From Lachnospiraceae bacterium (lineage in GTDB: Bacteria > Bacillota > Clostridia > Lachnospirales > Lachnospiraceae), in the NCBI GenBank assembly GCA_017936785.1, contig JAGBEV010000053.1, positions 1-64,000 on the forward strand: DNA of 64,000 nucleotides. The letters run 5' to 3'. Under the pieces are notes generated by a model. That model saw only the letters and a list, made by a program, of their open reading frames with translations. It was not told the origin of the DNA and did no database searches. The position numbers and the translations under genes were made by a program. This document shows, in pieces, positions 1 to 8,942 of this stretch. Each line of letters begins with the position of its first letter. The stretch's first letter is position 1.

Positions 1-106
1 ATTGAGGACCGCCTCCTTTGTTTTGAGATTGGCTTGCGATACCTTTCTCATTGTAACGCAGGAGGCTTTTTATTGTTATCCTACACGCTACTGCTCACTC
101 CATTCA

Positions 107-123
107 CCCCAGCATAGCTGGGG
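107..123. repeat. perfect hairpin downstream of purN
   Basis: CCCCAGC and GCTGGGG form a perfect 7-bp stem with a 3-nt ATA loop, 11 bases beyond the purN stop codon. No T-tract follows on the minus strand, so it is not a classical terminator for purN. On the plus strand a short T-run follows about ten bases later. A second, looser pairing (GCCTCC at 11-16 with GGAGGC at 61-66, then TTTTT) lies to the left. The hairpin may protect the 3' end of the pur mRNA or be a leftover of a mobile element end; neither can be shown from here. Confidence 0.45.
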
Positions 124-134
124 GATTAGGTTTT

Positions 135-761
135 TCATTCAGTTATAACAACTTTACCGTTTTTAACCTGAACTTTACCATTGGCGATCATATCGATGGC
201 ATGAGGCAGTATCTTCCATTCCGCTTCTTCCATGATCCGCTGCTGTAGAGCTTTGGGTGTATCATCCCGTCTGACCTCCACAGCCTTTTGCAGAATAATG
301 GGACCTGTATCCGTTCCGTCATCCACAAAATGCACCGTGGCACCGGAAATCTTTACCCCTCGCTCAAGGGCACCTTCATGTACCTTCAGCCCATAATATC
401 CCACACCGCAAAAAGACGGGATCAGGGATGGATGAATATTGATGATCCGGTTTTCATATGCCTTGATCATCTCTACCGGAATAGTTACCAGAAAACCGGC
501 AAGTACCACCAGATCCGGCTTCATCTCATTTACGGTTTTAAGAAGCGCCTCGTTAAATAAATCCCTGTTGATATAATCTTTGGGGGATACGCATACCGCC
601 GGAATCCCCGCCTGTTTTGCACGCTCTAAGGCAAAAGCATTCCGGTTATTGCTGATAACCCCTGCGATTTCCGTATTGGTAATGGTCCCGCTATTTACGG
701 CATCGATAATCGCCTGTAAATTGGTCCCGCCGCCGGATACGCAAACAACGATCTTTAGCAT
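135..761 (-). CDS. purN: phosphoribosylglycinamide formyltransferase PurN
   Basis: Transfers a formyl group from 10-formyl-THF to GAR in de novo purine synthesis, in the cytosol. At 208 aa it has the normal family length. It shows the N-terminal SGGGTNLQ phosphate-binding loop (about residues 9-16), the catalytic [10 protein letters not shown] segment (Asn108, His110) and the DTGPII motif with the catalytic Asp at about 151. The start overlaps the purM stop by 7 bases, so the two genes are translationally coupled. It is the last gene of purE-purM-purN; later purine genes would lie left of the window. Confidence 0.96.
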   Translation of the reverse strand: MLKIVVCVSGGGTNLQAIIDAVNSGTITNTEIAGVISNNRNAFALERAKQAGIPAVCVSPKDYINRDLFNEALLKTVNEMKPDLVVLAGFLVTIPVEMIKAYENRIINIHPSLIPSFCGVGYYGLKVHEGALERGVKISGATVHFVDDGTDTGPIILQKAVEVRRDDTPKALQQRIMEEAEWKILPHAIDMIANGKVQVKNGKVVITE

Positions 762-1780
762 AATTTAACTCCTTTTTCTCCTGCTTCCACAGTACCGATC
801 ACATAGGCTGTCTCCCCTGCTGCTTTCATGGCTTCCACAGTCTTTTCCACATCTTTTGCATCAACTGCAACAACCATACCGATACCCATATTGTAGGTAT
901 TGTACATCATCTTGTCTTCAATCTGTCCCTTTTCCTGGAGCAATTTAAAAATTGCAGGCACTTCGTAGCTGTCTTTTTTAACTACGGCACATACGCCATC
1001 AGGAAGCATACGGGGAATATTTTCATAAAATCCGCCGCCTGTAATATGGCTGCAGCCCTTCATGGCAACGCCTGCATCCTTTACGCTCTTTAATGCTTTT
1101 ACATAAATCCTGGTGGGAGCGATCAGCGCTTCTCCCAAAGTCTTACCCAGTTCATCATAATAAGTATTTAAGCTTTCTTTGGTCATCTCAAATACTTTTC
1201 TTACCAGAGAGAAACCGTTGCTATGTACACCGGAGCTTGCCATGCCGATGAGCACATCTCCGGGTTTGATGTCTGCACCTGTGATCAGATCTTTTTCATC
1301 TACCACACCAACTGCAAAACCGGCAAGGTCATATTCATCTTCCGGATAAAAGCCGGGCATTTCAGCAGTTTCTCCGCCGATCAGTGCCGCGCCCGCCTGT
1401 TTGCAGCCTTCTGCTACACCTTTAACGATATCCGCGATCTTTTCAGGATAATTCTTGCCGCAGGCAATATAATCCAGAAAAAACAAAGGCTCTCCTCCTG
1501 CGCATGCGATATCATTAACACACATTGCCACGCAGTCGATACCTACGCTGTCATGCTTGTCCAAAAGGAAAGCGAGTTTTAACTTGGTACCTACACCGTC
1601 AGTACCGGAAACCAAAGTAGGTTTTTCCATATCTTTAAACTTCTCCATGGAAAATGCCCCTGAGAATCCGCCAAGACCGCCTAATACTTCCGGTCTCATT
1701 GTCTCTTTTACATGCTTCTTCATCAATTCTACGGACTTATATCCCGCTTCAATATCAACGCCTGCTTTTTTGTAATCCAT
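755..1780 (-). CDS. purM: phosphoribosylformylglycinamidine cyclo-ligase PurM (AIR synthetase)
   Basis: Closes FGAM to AIR with ATP, step five of purine synthesis. The 341 aa product has the expected PurM/PurL fold motifs: [14 protein letters not shown] near residue 58, [17 protein letters not shown] near 88, and [11 protein letters not shown] near 135, which contribute to the ATP and metal site. It lies 80 bases downstream of purE and overlaps purN by 7 bases. No promoter is seen in the purE-purM gap, so one purEMN transcript is likely. Confidence 0.97.
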   Translation of the reverse strand: MDYKKAGVDIEAGYKSVELMKKHVKETMRPEVLGGLGGFSGAFSMEKFKDMEKPTLVSGTDGVGTKLKLAFLLDKHDSVGIDCVAMCVNDIACAGGEPLFFLDYIACGKNYPEKIADIVKGVAEGCKQAGAALIGGETAEMPGFYPEDEYDLAGFAVGVVDEKDLITGADIKPGDVLIGMASSGVHSNGFSLVRKVFEMTKESLNTYYDELGKTLGEALIAPTRIYVKALKSVKDAGVAMKGCSHITGGGFYENIPRMLPDGVCAVVKKDSYEVPAIFKLLQEKGQIEDKMMYNTYNMGIGMVVAVDAKDVEKTVEAMKAAGETAYVIGTVEAGEKGVKLC

Positions 1781-1860
1781 TGTGATTTCTCCTCTGCTTT
1801 TTGAATAGGTCTATTGATTTATTCCGGCATCAGCCTGAAATCTGTCGCCGGTTTGAGTTC

Positions 1861-2367
1861 TTATTTGGAATAATTTTTATATCCAACTTCCTGTAATTTG
1901 GCATCCTTTGCCTCAACCTGCTCTTTTAACTTCTTTGAGTATGCTTTTAATTTATCAAGCAATCCACTGTCGGAAGTGGCAAGTATCTTTGCGGCAAGAA
2001 GTCCGGCATTTGCCCCTCCGTTGATCGCTACGGTAGCTACAGGAATCCCGGAAGGCATCTGTACGATGGAATAAAGAGAATCTCTTCCTCCCAAAGAAGT
2101 CGTATGCATGGGAATACCAATAACCGGCATGGGGAAGATTGCGGCACACATACCCGGTAAATGGGCTGCCATTCCTGCTCCTGCAATGATCACCTTAAAT
2201 CCCTTTTCTTCTGCGGTCTTCGCATATTCAAAAAATACATCCGGTTCCCTGTGAGCGGAAATGATCTTCATCTCATAGGAAATTCCCAATTCTTCCAAAA
2301 TATCTGCTGCTTTGCTCATAACGGGCATATCGGAATCGCTGCCCATAACAATACCAACCTGTGCCAT
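1861..2367 (-). CDS. purE: N5-carboxyaminoimidazole ribonucleotide mutase PurE
   Basis: Class I PurE, converting N5-CAIR to CAIR. The 168 aa product begins with the family signature IVMGSDSDMPVM, has the SAHR motif with the catalytic histidine near residue 44, and the AGAGMAAHLPGMCAA stretch that binds the ribonucleotide phosphate. No purK is adjacent, so the carboxylation partner is elsewhere or PurE uses high CO2. It is the first gene of the purEMN group, with ribosome binding site AAAAGGAGTGGCAAT and a sigma-A-like promoter upstream. Confidence 0.96.
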   Translation of the reverse strand: MAQVGIVMGSDSDMPVMSKAADILEELGISYEMKIISAHREPDVFFEYAKTAEEKGFKVIIAGAGMAAHLPGMCAAIFPMPVIGIPMHTTSLGGRDSLYSIVQMPSGIPVATVAINGGANAGLLAAKILATSDSGLLDKLKAYSKKLKEQVEAKDAKLQEVGYKNYSK

Positions 2368-2404
2368 ATTGCCACTCCTTTTCCTAAATTTTACATTCGG
2401 TTAT

Positions 2405-2433
2405 AGTGTACAAGAAATAAAAAATTAGTGCAA
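2405..2433 (-). promoter_or_regulatory. candidate sigma-A promoter of purEMN
   Basis: Minus-strand -35 TTGCAC (2428-2433), 17-nt spacer and -10 TACACT (2405-2410), about 40 bases before the purE start. The -10 is followed directly by ATAACCGAATGT, which partly resembles the CCGAAC core of Bacillus PurR boxes. One such half-match is weak evidence for purine repression. No purine riboswitch was recognised here. Confidence 0.5.
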
Positions 2434-2467
2434 CTGTTTTACTTAATTTTCTATGTCTCCGCCGTTC

Positions 2468-4618
2468 TCAATCCGATCCGGTTTCAACATTTTCATCCAG
2501 CGGAACATTCAGCATTTCCGTTCCCGGCAGTACAAACCTTCCTTTTATGATAAAGTCGATTTCTTCTCCCTCTTTCGTCACTCCATACAGCCTTCCCAGC
2601 TCATCATAAGGAATAGTAATATCCGTATGGCACTGGAAATACGCCTGATCCTTCTTTTCCTCATCCTTTCTTAACAAAGAAATCTCGTTATCCCTTGCTA
2701 TGATTTCCTTCTGGTCAGGATTGAACACCGCCACATCCTCTGCATGGGAATAACAGGTATCGCCTACGGCAAAGTGGGGTCCCGTCTTTTCCGCAATCAG
2801 AATGGGAAGCTTATCTTCAATGCCATATTTCCGCCCCATAACATATGCTGTGGTGTTTGTTCCTATGGCAAACTCTCCCATCGGGAGAGAGTTATAATGT
2901 TGTAATACATGATCTTTTATATATTTTTTATTCTGTTCCTGATCTTCATAATTTGTACAGCTATAGTCCCCTACCATGCCGTCTTTAAAGGAAATCTCCA
3001 GATTTTCATAAGATAAATCCCTTAAGTAGACCCGCTTTACGTGAAGCACGCCTTCCGTTCCTTTTAATACCGGAGAAGTAAAAACCTCTCCAACAGGAAT
3101 ATTCACATCCGCTACGCAGTTTTCAAACTTGGTCATCTTTTCCGGGTTCTCAAGTTTACATAACTCAATCTTCAAATCTGTCCGGTTGCCATTCATACCT
3201 TGGACTCTGACATATTCACACAGGTCCAACGCATCGATCAAAATCTGCTGTACATCTTCATACTTCTCATAAGGCAGGGTGTTCAGTGCAATGGTTTCCT
3301 TCATGATCTCCCTATAGTCTTCTCCGATTTCCGGAATGGGATAGGCAATGATGGTAAAACTTCTTTCTTCTCCCGGAATGTAAGTATTAATGATCTTCCC
3401 GGACTGGGCAGCATAGTTTACTGCCAGCTTCTGCTGCTTTTCGCTGTAATGGCATGCCTCCGGCTTATCAATCGGAGCAAAATTCTTTTCTCCGAATACT
3501 TCGATCCATGCCGGACCGCCATGCTTTGCAGCGATCTCCTCATATTTGATATAAGCTTCTTTCAACACTTCCAGCTTGCGGTTTATGAGCTTTTTATCCA
3601 GAAACAGGGCATCATCCTCTCTGTGGTCATAATCAAACTGCCTGTTAGGGCTTGTGCTGTAATATCCGCTGACAGCAGTTCCCCGCTTATGAAAAACCGA
3701 ATGAGGCGTTCTCATAAGAGCGGCTTTTAATCCCATTTTATCAAAATTAGCAATTGCTAACTTTATGACCTTTTCAAATCCGATGGGATAGATGATGTTT
3801 ACCACTTCTTTTTTGGATATATCCTTATTTCCCTTGATAAATCCGATGCGGTAGCCTTCTGTATAGGTATCCGCCATTTTTTGAAGCTCTTCCTCGGGCA
3901 TTTCATTTAAAAGTTCAGCCGTCCTGATCTGATTATCCGTAATAAATTCTCCATAGCGGTATAAATAGCTTAAATCCGATAAGTCCGATTCCATGATCAG
4001 CCGGTAGGCAAAATCAAAGGAAGGATCTACCTTTTCTCCCACTCTCTTTTCCATTTCCACATCCAGATAGTCACTGATAAACCAGTAGCAGCATTCCCAT
4101 ACAGCTTCATAAAGGGTTCCGGATTTTGGCTCCGGATCCGCTTCTTTACAGATACCTTTGCCCCCGCATCCCTCCTGCTCATCTTTCCTATTGGATTTTT
4201 GCACTTCACTTTCATATTCATTTTCTTCAAAGATGCAATAAATCTCCACAAACCATTCAAAGCGGATCAGTATTTCAAACTGATCTCCTTCTGCCACATA
4301 AGAAGGTAAGGAATACATTTCCGCATATACAAAGGAAAGCAGCCTTCCCATTTCTTCGCCAAAACGGGAAACCGCATAAGCAGGGTTTGTATACGAGTTT
4401 ACATAACTTCGTTCTTCCAACTCTGCATACAGGCTTTGAATCGTTTCTTCATTCCACACATCTTCACTTTTTAAATCTGACTGTTTTTCATATAAGTCTG
4501 CAATTTTCAAAAGAAAAGAAGCCACCTGCCTAAAGTAGCTCCCAAATGATTCTTTTAACTGCGGTTCCGATTCGATCTCCCTTATTCTGTCAACGCTCAA
4601 GCTCCATCTTTCTTCCAT
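2468..4618 (-). CDS. M29-family metallo-aminopeptidase with N-terminal extension
   Basis: The C-terminal 400-odd residues match M29 aminopeptidases (AmpS/AmpT/PepS), which trim N-terminal residues from peptides using two metals. Probable metal and catalytic positions are all visible in order: Glu in VNIPVGEVFTSP, Glu in MGEFAIGTNT, His in GPHFAVGD with a nearby Tyr, and His and Asp in CHTDITIPYDEL. The protein is 716 aa where M29 enzymes are about 410, so roughly 270-300 N-terminal residues are extra. These are acidic, helix-rich and show no recognised motif or signal peptide. The start codon overlaps the stop of the upstream membrane-protein gene by one base (TGATG), implying translational coupling. 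Confidence 0.85.
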   Translation of the reverse strand: MEERWSLSVDRIREIESEPQLKESFGSYFRQVASFLLKIADLYEKQSDLKSEDVWNEETIQSLYAELEERSYVNSYTNPAYAVSRFGEEMGRLLSFVYAEMYSLPSYVAEGDQFEILIRFEWFVEIYCIFEENEYESEVQKSNRKDEQEGCGGKGICKEADPEPKSGTLYEAVWECCYWFISDYLDVEMEKRVGEKVDPSFDFAYRLIMESDLSDLSYLYRYGEFITDNQIRTAELLNEMPEEELQKMADTYTEGYRIGFIKGNKDISKKEVVNIIYPIGFEKVIKLAIANFDKMGLKAALMRTPHSVFHKRGTAVSGYYSTSPNRQFDYDHREDDALFLDKKLINRKLEVLKEAYIKYEEIAAKHGGPAWIEVFGEKNFAPIDKPEACHYSEKQQKLAVNYAAQSGKIINTYIPGEERSFTIIAYPIPEIGEDYREIMKETIALNTLPYEKYEDVQQILIDALDLCEYVRVQGMNGNRTDLKIELCKLENPEKMTKFENCVADVNIPVGEVFTSPVLKGTEGVLHVKRVYLRDLSYENLEISFKDGMVGDYSCTNYEDQEQNKKYIKDHVLQHYNSLPMGEFAIGTNTTAYVMGRKYGIEDKLPILIAEKTGPHFAVGDTCYSHAEDVAVFNPDQKEIIARDNEISLLRKDEEKKDQAYFQCHTDITIPYDELGRLYGVTKEGEEIDFIIKGRFVLPGTEMLNVPLDENVETGSD

Positions 4619-4938
4619 CAGATACCACTCACTCCTAAATATAATAAAAATCCTGCCAATACGATCACAATCGTATTTAAAATAATTCCCAGATTGGGAA
4701 ATAAGTAAAACTTATCCTTTTCCAGACGGGACATGATCCCCAATACTTCTCCTCCCAGAGAAAACAGCAGCGCAAAAAAAGCCGCCGCCCCCAGTTTGGG
4801 ATTCAAACCTCCATCCTGCCTATAAGAAATATAGATTACCAGGCACATGGAAACAGTGGAAATCAGCCCCAGAGCCGCAGACATCTTTCCTCTGTCTGAA
4901 TGGCTCTTGTTGGTAAACATATAACTTTTTCTACCCAT
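4618..4938 (-). CDS. small three-helix membrane protein, probable DUF6142 family
   Basis: 106 aa with a basic N-terminus (MGRKSYMFTNKSHSDRGK) and three hydrophobic segments at roughly 22-38, 50-68 and 82-104. From memory the pattern resembles DUF6142 proteins common in Lachnospiraceae; no function is known. It is coupled by a 1-base overlap to the M29 aminopeptidase and follows the 50-aa membrane peptide by 11 bases. The three genes therefore look like one expression unit whose membrane components may serve the peptidase. Confidence 0.7.
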   Translation of the reverse strand: MGRKSYMFTNKSHSDRGKMSAALGLISTVSMCLVIYISYRQDGGLNPKLGAAAFFALLFSLGGEVLGIMSRLEKDKFYLFPNLGIILNTIVIVLAGFLLYLGVSGI

Positions 4939-4949
4939 GGCTTTCTTCC

Positions 4950-5102
4950 TTAAAATAACAATCTGGATTTACCGGATAAAAGTTTTGCACCACTGATGAT
5001 CAGCAGAACGCCTCCTGCGATTCCTGCTGCAATGGTTATGATTCCCAAAGTAATATTTAAAGCTCCTGAATTGGTCATTGTTTTGTATACTTTTTCTTCC
5101 AT
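4950..5102 (-). CDS. 50-aa single-pass membrane peptide
   Basis: A short ORF, MEEKVYKTMTNSGALN onward, 50 codons ending in SRLLF. It has one long hydrophobic span at about residues 15-42 with a Gly/Ala-rich centre (IAAGIAGGVLL) and a basic C-terminus. A ribosome binding site (GGGAGAGCGCAG) precedes the ATG. It sits 15 bases after pyrE and 11 bases before the DUF6142-like gene, all on the same strand. The position, RBS and pairing with another small membrane protein support a real gene. The function is unknown. Confidence 0.7.
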   Translation of the reverse strand: MEEKVYKTMTNSGALNITLGIITIAAGIAGGVLLIISGAKLLSGKSRLLF

Positions 5103-5117
5103 CTGCGCTCTCCCTTT

Positions 5118-5792
5118 CTATTTTACACCATACTGTTCATAATATGCGTCAATTGCCGCTTTTAAAGCATCATCAATGTAAATCTTACCATGATAAGGTT
5201 TATTATAGAGATGCTCCACAACTTCTTTCATCGTAACGATCGCAGTGGTCTCCATATCGTAAGTTTCGGAAATCTCTGCAAGGGCACTTTTTTCTCCTTT
5301 TCCCCGCTCACATCTGTCTACGCTGACAACCAGACCGCAGACGCTGACGTCTCCCTGTGCCTTAATAATGGGAAGGGTTTCTCCGATAGATGTTCCTGCT
5401 GTAGTAACATCCTCGATCAAAAGAACCTTGTCCTCGTCTTCAATAGGGCTTCCCAAAAGAATGCCTTTATCCCCATGGTCCTTGATTTCTTTTCTGTTAG
5501 AACAGTATTTAATATCAGTTCCGTACAGATCGCTGATAGCCATAGTTGTTGCTACTGTCAGCGGAATTCCTTTGTATGCCGGTCCGAAAAGTACATCGAA
5601 ATCCAATCCGAACTTATCATGAATCGCTTTTGCATAATATTCGCCCAGTTTCTTTAACTGTCCGCCGGTACGGTAAAATCCCGTGTTCACAAAAAAAGGG
5701 GTCTTACGTCCGCTCTTTGTAACAAAATCTCCGAATTTCAATACATTGCAATCAACCATAAATTCAATAAATTCCTGCTTATATGCTTCCAT
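5118..5792 (-). CDS. pyrE: orotate phosphoribosyltransferase PyrE
   Basis: Adds the ribose-5-phosphate of PRPP to orotate to give OMP in pyrimidine synthesis. The 224 aa protein carries the PRPP-binding motif VLLIEDVTTAGTS near residues 122-134 and the FGPAYKGIPLT segment of the family. It follows pyrF by 40 bases on the same strand, so the last two enzymes of UMP synthesis are co-transcribed. The aspartate transcarbamylase and pyrD genes are not in this window. Confidence 0.96.
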   Translation of the reverse strand: MEAYKQEFIEFMVDCNVLKFGDFVTKSGRKTPFFVNTGFYRTGGQLKKLGEYYAKAIHDKFGLDFDVLFGPAYKGIPLTVATTMAISDLYGTDIKYCSNRKEIKDHGDKGILLGSPIEDEDKVLLIEDVTTAGTSIGETLPIIKAQGDVSVCGLVVSVDRCERGKGEKSALAEISETYDMETTAIVTMKEVVEHLYNKPYHGKIYIDDALKAAIDAYYEQYGVK

Positions 5793-5832
5793 AATCCTTC
5801 ATTCTCCTTTACTTCAGTCTAAACCTGATATT

Positions 5833-6759
5833 TTATGCTAATGCCTGGGCAATATCTTCTTTCATGGCAAGCACTGCCGCTCTGGACGCATCTGCATAAT
5901 TTTCCGGTCCAAAAGTATCCTTATATGCCTCGCTCTGGTATGCTGCAATGATACCTCTGGAAGAGTTAACAATTGCTCCCAGCCCATCCTTATTAAAGAA
6001 ATGAACCAGATCCTTGCCCTTGCCGCCCTGTGCACCGTATCCGGGTACTAAAATATAGGCTTTCGGCATAATGTCACGAAGCACCTTACCCATTTCCGGG
6101 TAAGTAGCGCCTACAACAGCTCCCACATAGCTGTAGGAATCACCCATAAGCTCGCTTCCCCAGGTATCCACCATTTTGCCAACATGCTCATATAAGGGCT
6201 TTCCATCCTCCAGAATGCGGTCCTGAAACTCACCGCTGCTTGGATTGGAGGTTTTTACTAATACAAAAATGCCTTTCTTTTCTTCCTTACACACATCCAT
6301 AAAGGGCTTTACGCCATCAGAGCCCAGATAAGGATTGACCGTAACAAAGTCTTCATCAAAGCCGTAATAACTTTTAGAACCTACTGTAACTTTTCCCAAA
6401 TGTCCTGTTGCATAAGCGCTGGAAGTAGAACCGATATCGCCTCTCTTAATATCCCCGATAACGACCAGTCCCTTTTCCTTGCAGTAAGCTACAGTTTTGG
6501 CAAATGCCACAAGCCCCGGGATTCCGAATTGCTCATACATGGCAATCTGGGGTTTTACTGCAGGAATCAGATCATATACCGCATCCACAATACCCTTATT
6601 GTACTGCCAGATGGCTTCTGCAGCACCCTCCAAGGTCTCGCCGAATTCCGCAAATGCCTTTTTCTGAATACGCTCCGGCACAAACTTCATCATAGGGTCC
6701 AGCCCCACCACAATGGGAGCACCTGTCTTTTGGATTTTTGATACTAACTGATTGATCAT
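5833..6759 (-). CDS. pyrF: orotidine 5'-phosphate decarboxylase PyrF (type 2)
   Basis: Decarboxylates OMP to UMP. At 308 aa it belongs to the longer type 2 PyrF subfamily. The catalytic DIKRGDIGSTSSAYA motif is intact (Asp and Lys network near residue 100), and GLDPMMKFVP near the N-terminus is typical of the subfamily. The ribosome binding site is ACAGGAGAACAGAGAA. It lies 74 bases below the TPR lipoprotein gene; a small CACAC/GTGTG hairpin sits in that gap. No PyrR attenuator is recognisable. Confidence 0.95.
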   Translation of the reverse strand: MINQLVSKIQKTGAPIVVGLDPMMKFVPERIQKKAFAEFGETLEGAAEAIWQYNKGIVDAVYDLIPAVKPQIAMYEQFGIPGLVAFAKTVAYCKEKGLVVIGDIKRGDIGSTSSAYATGHLGKVTVGSKSYYGFDEDFVTVNPYLGSDGVKPFMDVCKEEKKGIFVLVKTSNPSSGEFQDRILEDGKPLYEHVGKMVDTWGSELMGDSYSYVGAVVGATYPEMGKVLRDIMPKAYILVPGYGAQGGKGKDLVHFFNKDGLGAIVNSSRGIIAAYQSEAYKDTFGPENYADASRAAVLAMKEDIAQALA

Positions 6760-6833
6760 TTCTCTGTTCTCCTGTATTTTCTATTTTTAGATTAGTCCAC
6801 ACAAAAGTGTGTTGCATTCCATTCATACTGCCC

Positions 6834-7886
6834 TTACCGGGTCTTTAAAAATTCCGCTTCCCTCAATGCCTTTTCATCATCAGGATATGCCATGATATAA
6901 GCATCCATCAGTGATTTTGCCTTTGTAAAATCTCCTGCCTCTTCATATGCCACGATCTGATTGTACTTTAATGTCTGCGTCATGGAGGAATCCCCCAGGT
7001 TCAAGGCAGCTTCAAAAGCATGAATGGCAGCATCCGCATCCTCTGCTTCCAGTTTACATAATCCCAATTGATTATATATCAGCGCATCTTCCGGATTTTC
7101 TTCCAGATATTCAGAATACAAAACTCCCGCATAATTGCTGTCACCTAACTGCTCATAGGTACGTCCCAGCATATAAACAACTTTTCCTTTTTCCTTTTTT
7201 ACAGACTGCTTGGCTATTTCCAAGTGATTTCTGGCATTGTCATAATCTTCCAGATAAAAATAAATGACCCCCTGCTCATAATCACTTAAATTCTTTTCTT
7301 CATCCAGCATCTGCACCAGATATTCCCTGCCCTTATCCTCATATCCATTTTCCGCAAGCACTTCATAAATATCAATTTTCATGGCATGGGTATCATCTGC
7401 ATATTCCATTGCCTTTTCAAAATTGTAAATGCCGCCCTCATAATCTCCTGATGCAATCTGAATGCTGCCTCTCAGATAATATGCACCTGCATTCTTTTTA
7501 TCGCTGTCAATAATGGCATCAAACAATTCTTCAGCCTCTTGAAGCTGTCCGTTTTTGTACAGCGCCGTTGCCATATAAAAATTAATATCCCGCTCTAAAT
7601 CTCCTGCAAAGATTCCGCCGTTATCCAATGCTTTTTCAAAGGCATTTATGGCATTGTCATAGTCTGCCATACCCAGATAGGTAATGCCCATTCCTCTATA
7701 TGAAAGTTCCAGATCCTCACCGGATACAACAGCCTGTTCAAAACACTGCATAGCCTTAGCATAATCAGATTGTTCAACAGCCGCAAACCCCGCCTGTATA
7801 TTTTCGCCTTCTTTATGTCCGCATCCTGTGGCAGTAAGCACCAATGCAGTTAAAACTCCAACGAATATTCCCTTATTTTTTCTCAT
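6834..7886 (-). CDS. tetratricopeptide-repeat lipoprotein
   Basis: 350 aa when started at the ATG with RBS GGAGGACTTACT; an upstream in-frame extension of 15 codons lacks an RBS. The N-terminus has a lipoprotein signal with lipobox LTATGC, so it should be anchored on the outer face of the membrane. The rest is a solenoid of about eight TPR units (for example GMADYDNAINAFEKAL, GDYEGGIYNFEKAM, EDADAAIHAFEAAL). TPR proteins are protein-binding scaffolds; the partner is unknown. It is the gene before pyrF but shares no obvious function with it. Confidence 0.85.
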   Translation of the reverse strand: MRKNKGIFVGVLTALVLTATGCGHKEGENIQAGFAAVEQSDYAKAMQCFEQAVVSGEDLELSYRGMGITYLGMADYDNAINAFEKALDNGGIFAGDLERDINFYMATALYKNGQLQEAEELFDAIIDSDKKNAGAYYLRGSIQIASGDYEGGIYNFEKAMEYADDTHAMKIDIYEVLAENGYEDKGREYLVQMLDEEKNLSDYEQGVIYFYLEDYDNARNHLEIAKQSVKKEKGKVVYMLGRTYEQLGDSNYAGVLYSEYLEENPEDALIYNQLGLCKLEAEDADAAIHAFEAALNLGDSSMTQTLKYNQIVAYEEAGDFTKAKSLMDAYIMAYPDDEKALREAEFLKTR

Positions 7887-8207
7887 AGTAAGTCCTCCGA
7901 CCGTTTCATTATAACAAAAAAGCACTTCCAATAAAACAATTTCCTGAAATTTTGTTTCTCAATTTTTGTCCTGAAAAACATTTTCGCCATAGGAAAACCT
8001 CTTAGCATGTATTTCGTTCCTTTTTTCCTGTATCTGAAGCCATAAAAATAACATTGATGGATTTTCATCTTATAATGGGGTTGCAGTTATGTAAACTGTA
8101 TGCAGGATTTGGCAAATCACGTCTGTATTTTCACTTCTTTCTTCATATCATTGGTCTTTTCTGACCGAAAAAGGGCATCTATAATCACTTCTTTCGTTTG
8201 CCATTTC
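7887..8207. other. intergenic region with an 11-bp direct repeat
   Basis: 321 bases between the TPR lipoprotein and the LytTR regulator gene. No credible ORF is present. On the minus strand the sequence GAAAGAAGTGA occurs twice (8085+100, i.e. 8185-8195, and 8131-8141), 54 bp apart, close to five helical turns. LytTR regulators bind paired direct repeats, although usually about two turns apart. A TATAAG element near 8070-8075 could be a weak -10 for the lipoprotein gene. Confidence 0.35.
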
Positions 8208-8933
8208 CTACATTTGCTTGAAAATGTCCTTTATGATCTTTACATATCCTCTGCCCAATTCTAATCTCCCATGCCCGTTTTTCAAAAGGATATATTGATT
8301 TATGGTATCCAAAGACTGAATATATTCCAGATTCACGATCAATCCTCTGGCACAGACAGCAAAACCGCTGTCCCCAAGTTCTTCCATGGTCTTTGCGCAG
8401 GTCTGATAGGGAATCTGAACAATCTCCCTGATGGTATGGACAAACATTTGACGGCGTTTGTGCTCAATATAGACGATTTCCGAAATGCGCATGGGACAGA
8501 TCACACAGCCCTGGCGGAAGCATATATATTTTTTTATCCTTTTTTCCATCCTGAATCTCATGGCATCCTTTATGAGCCTGGCGGCACTTTCTTCCGAAAA
8601 TGGCTTTTCCAAAAAACCATAACAGTGAAGTTCCCGGAATATGTGGGAACTATCATCCATCAATGCCGATACCATGATTATGGGAATAAAAGCATATTTT
8701 TCGATTCTTCTGATATCTGCTACAAATTTCAGTCCCGATATATCCCCGGGCCGGTTTTTGTCAAGCATCATATCCACCAGCATCAATTCAATATCATTGG
8801 TGATCGCTGTCTGATAAGCCTTTGCTACATCAGCAGTTTGAAAAATACATGCCGTATCATCGCATGTCTGTATGATCCGGCAGAGAATTTTCCTGACAGC
8901 CGGATCATTATCCACAACCAGAACTTTTTTCAT
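8208..8933 (-). CDS. LytTR-family response regulator
   Basis: 241 aa. An N-terminal receiver domain (about 1-125) has the acidic pocket VVDNDP and the phosphoacceptor Asp54 in LMLVDMMLD. A LytTR DNA-binding domain follows (about 145-240; ISEIVYIEHKRRQMFVH, then FAVCARGLIVNLEYIQSLD). The receiver is unusual in having DKNRPGDISG after the phospho-Asp. It lies 9 bases downstream of an XRE regulator gene, so the two are co-transcribed. No partner histidine kinase is adjacent. The nearest downstream gene, the TPR lipoprotein, may be a target. Confidence 0.9.
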   Translation of the reverse strand: MKKVLVVDNDPAVRKILCRIIQTCDDTACIFQTADVAKAYQTAITNDIELMLVDMMLDKNRPGDISGLKFVADIRRIEKYAFIPIIMVSALMDDSSHIFRELHCYGFLEKPFSEESAARLIKDAMRFRMEKRIKKYICFRQGCVICPMRISEIVYIEHKRRQMFVHTIREIVQIPYQTCAKTMEELGDSGFAVCARGLIVNLEYIQSLDTINQYILLKNGHGRLELGRGYVKIIKDIFKQM

Positions 8934-8942
8934 AACCTCTGA

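Noticed and set aside
288-560. Plus-strand ORFs over purN, purM, purE and many other genes
   Set aside because: They run antisense to clearly conserved enzymes, have no RBS or family resemblance and follow from codon bias of the true gene.
7883-8068. 61-codon minus-strand ORF upstream of the TPR lipoprotein
   Set aside because: No RBS, aromatic and basic composition without pattern, and it overlaps the lipoprotein start and RBS.
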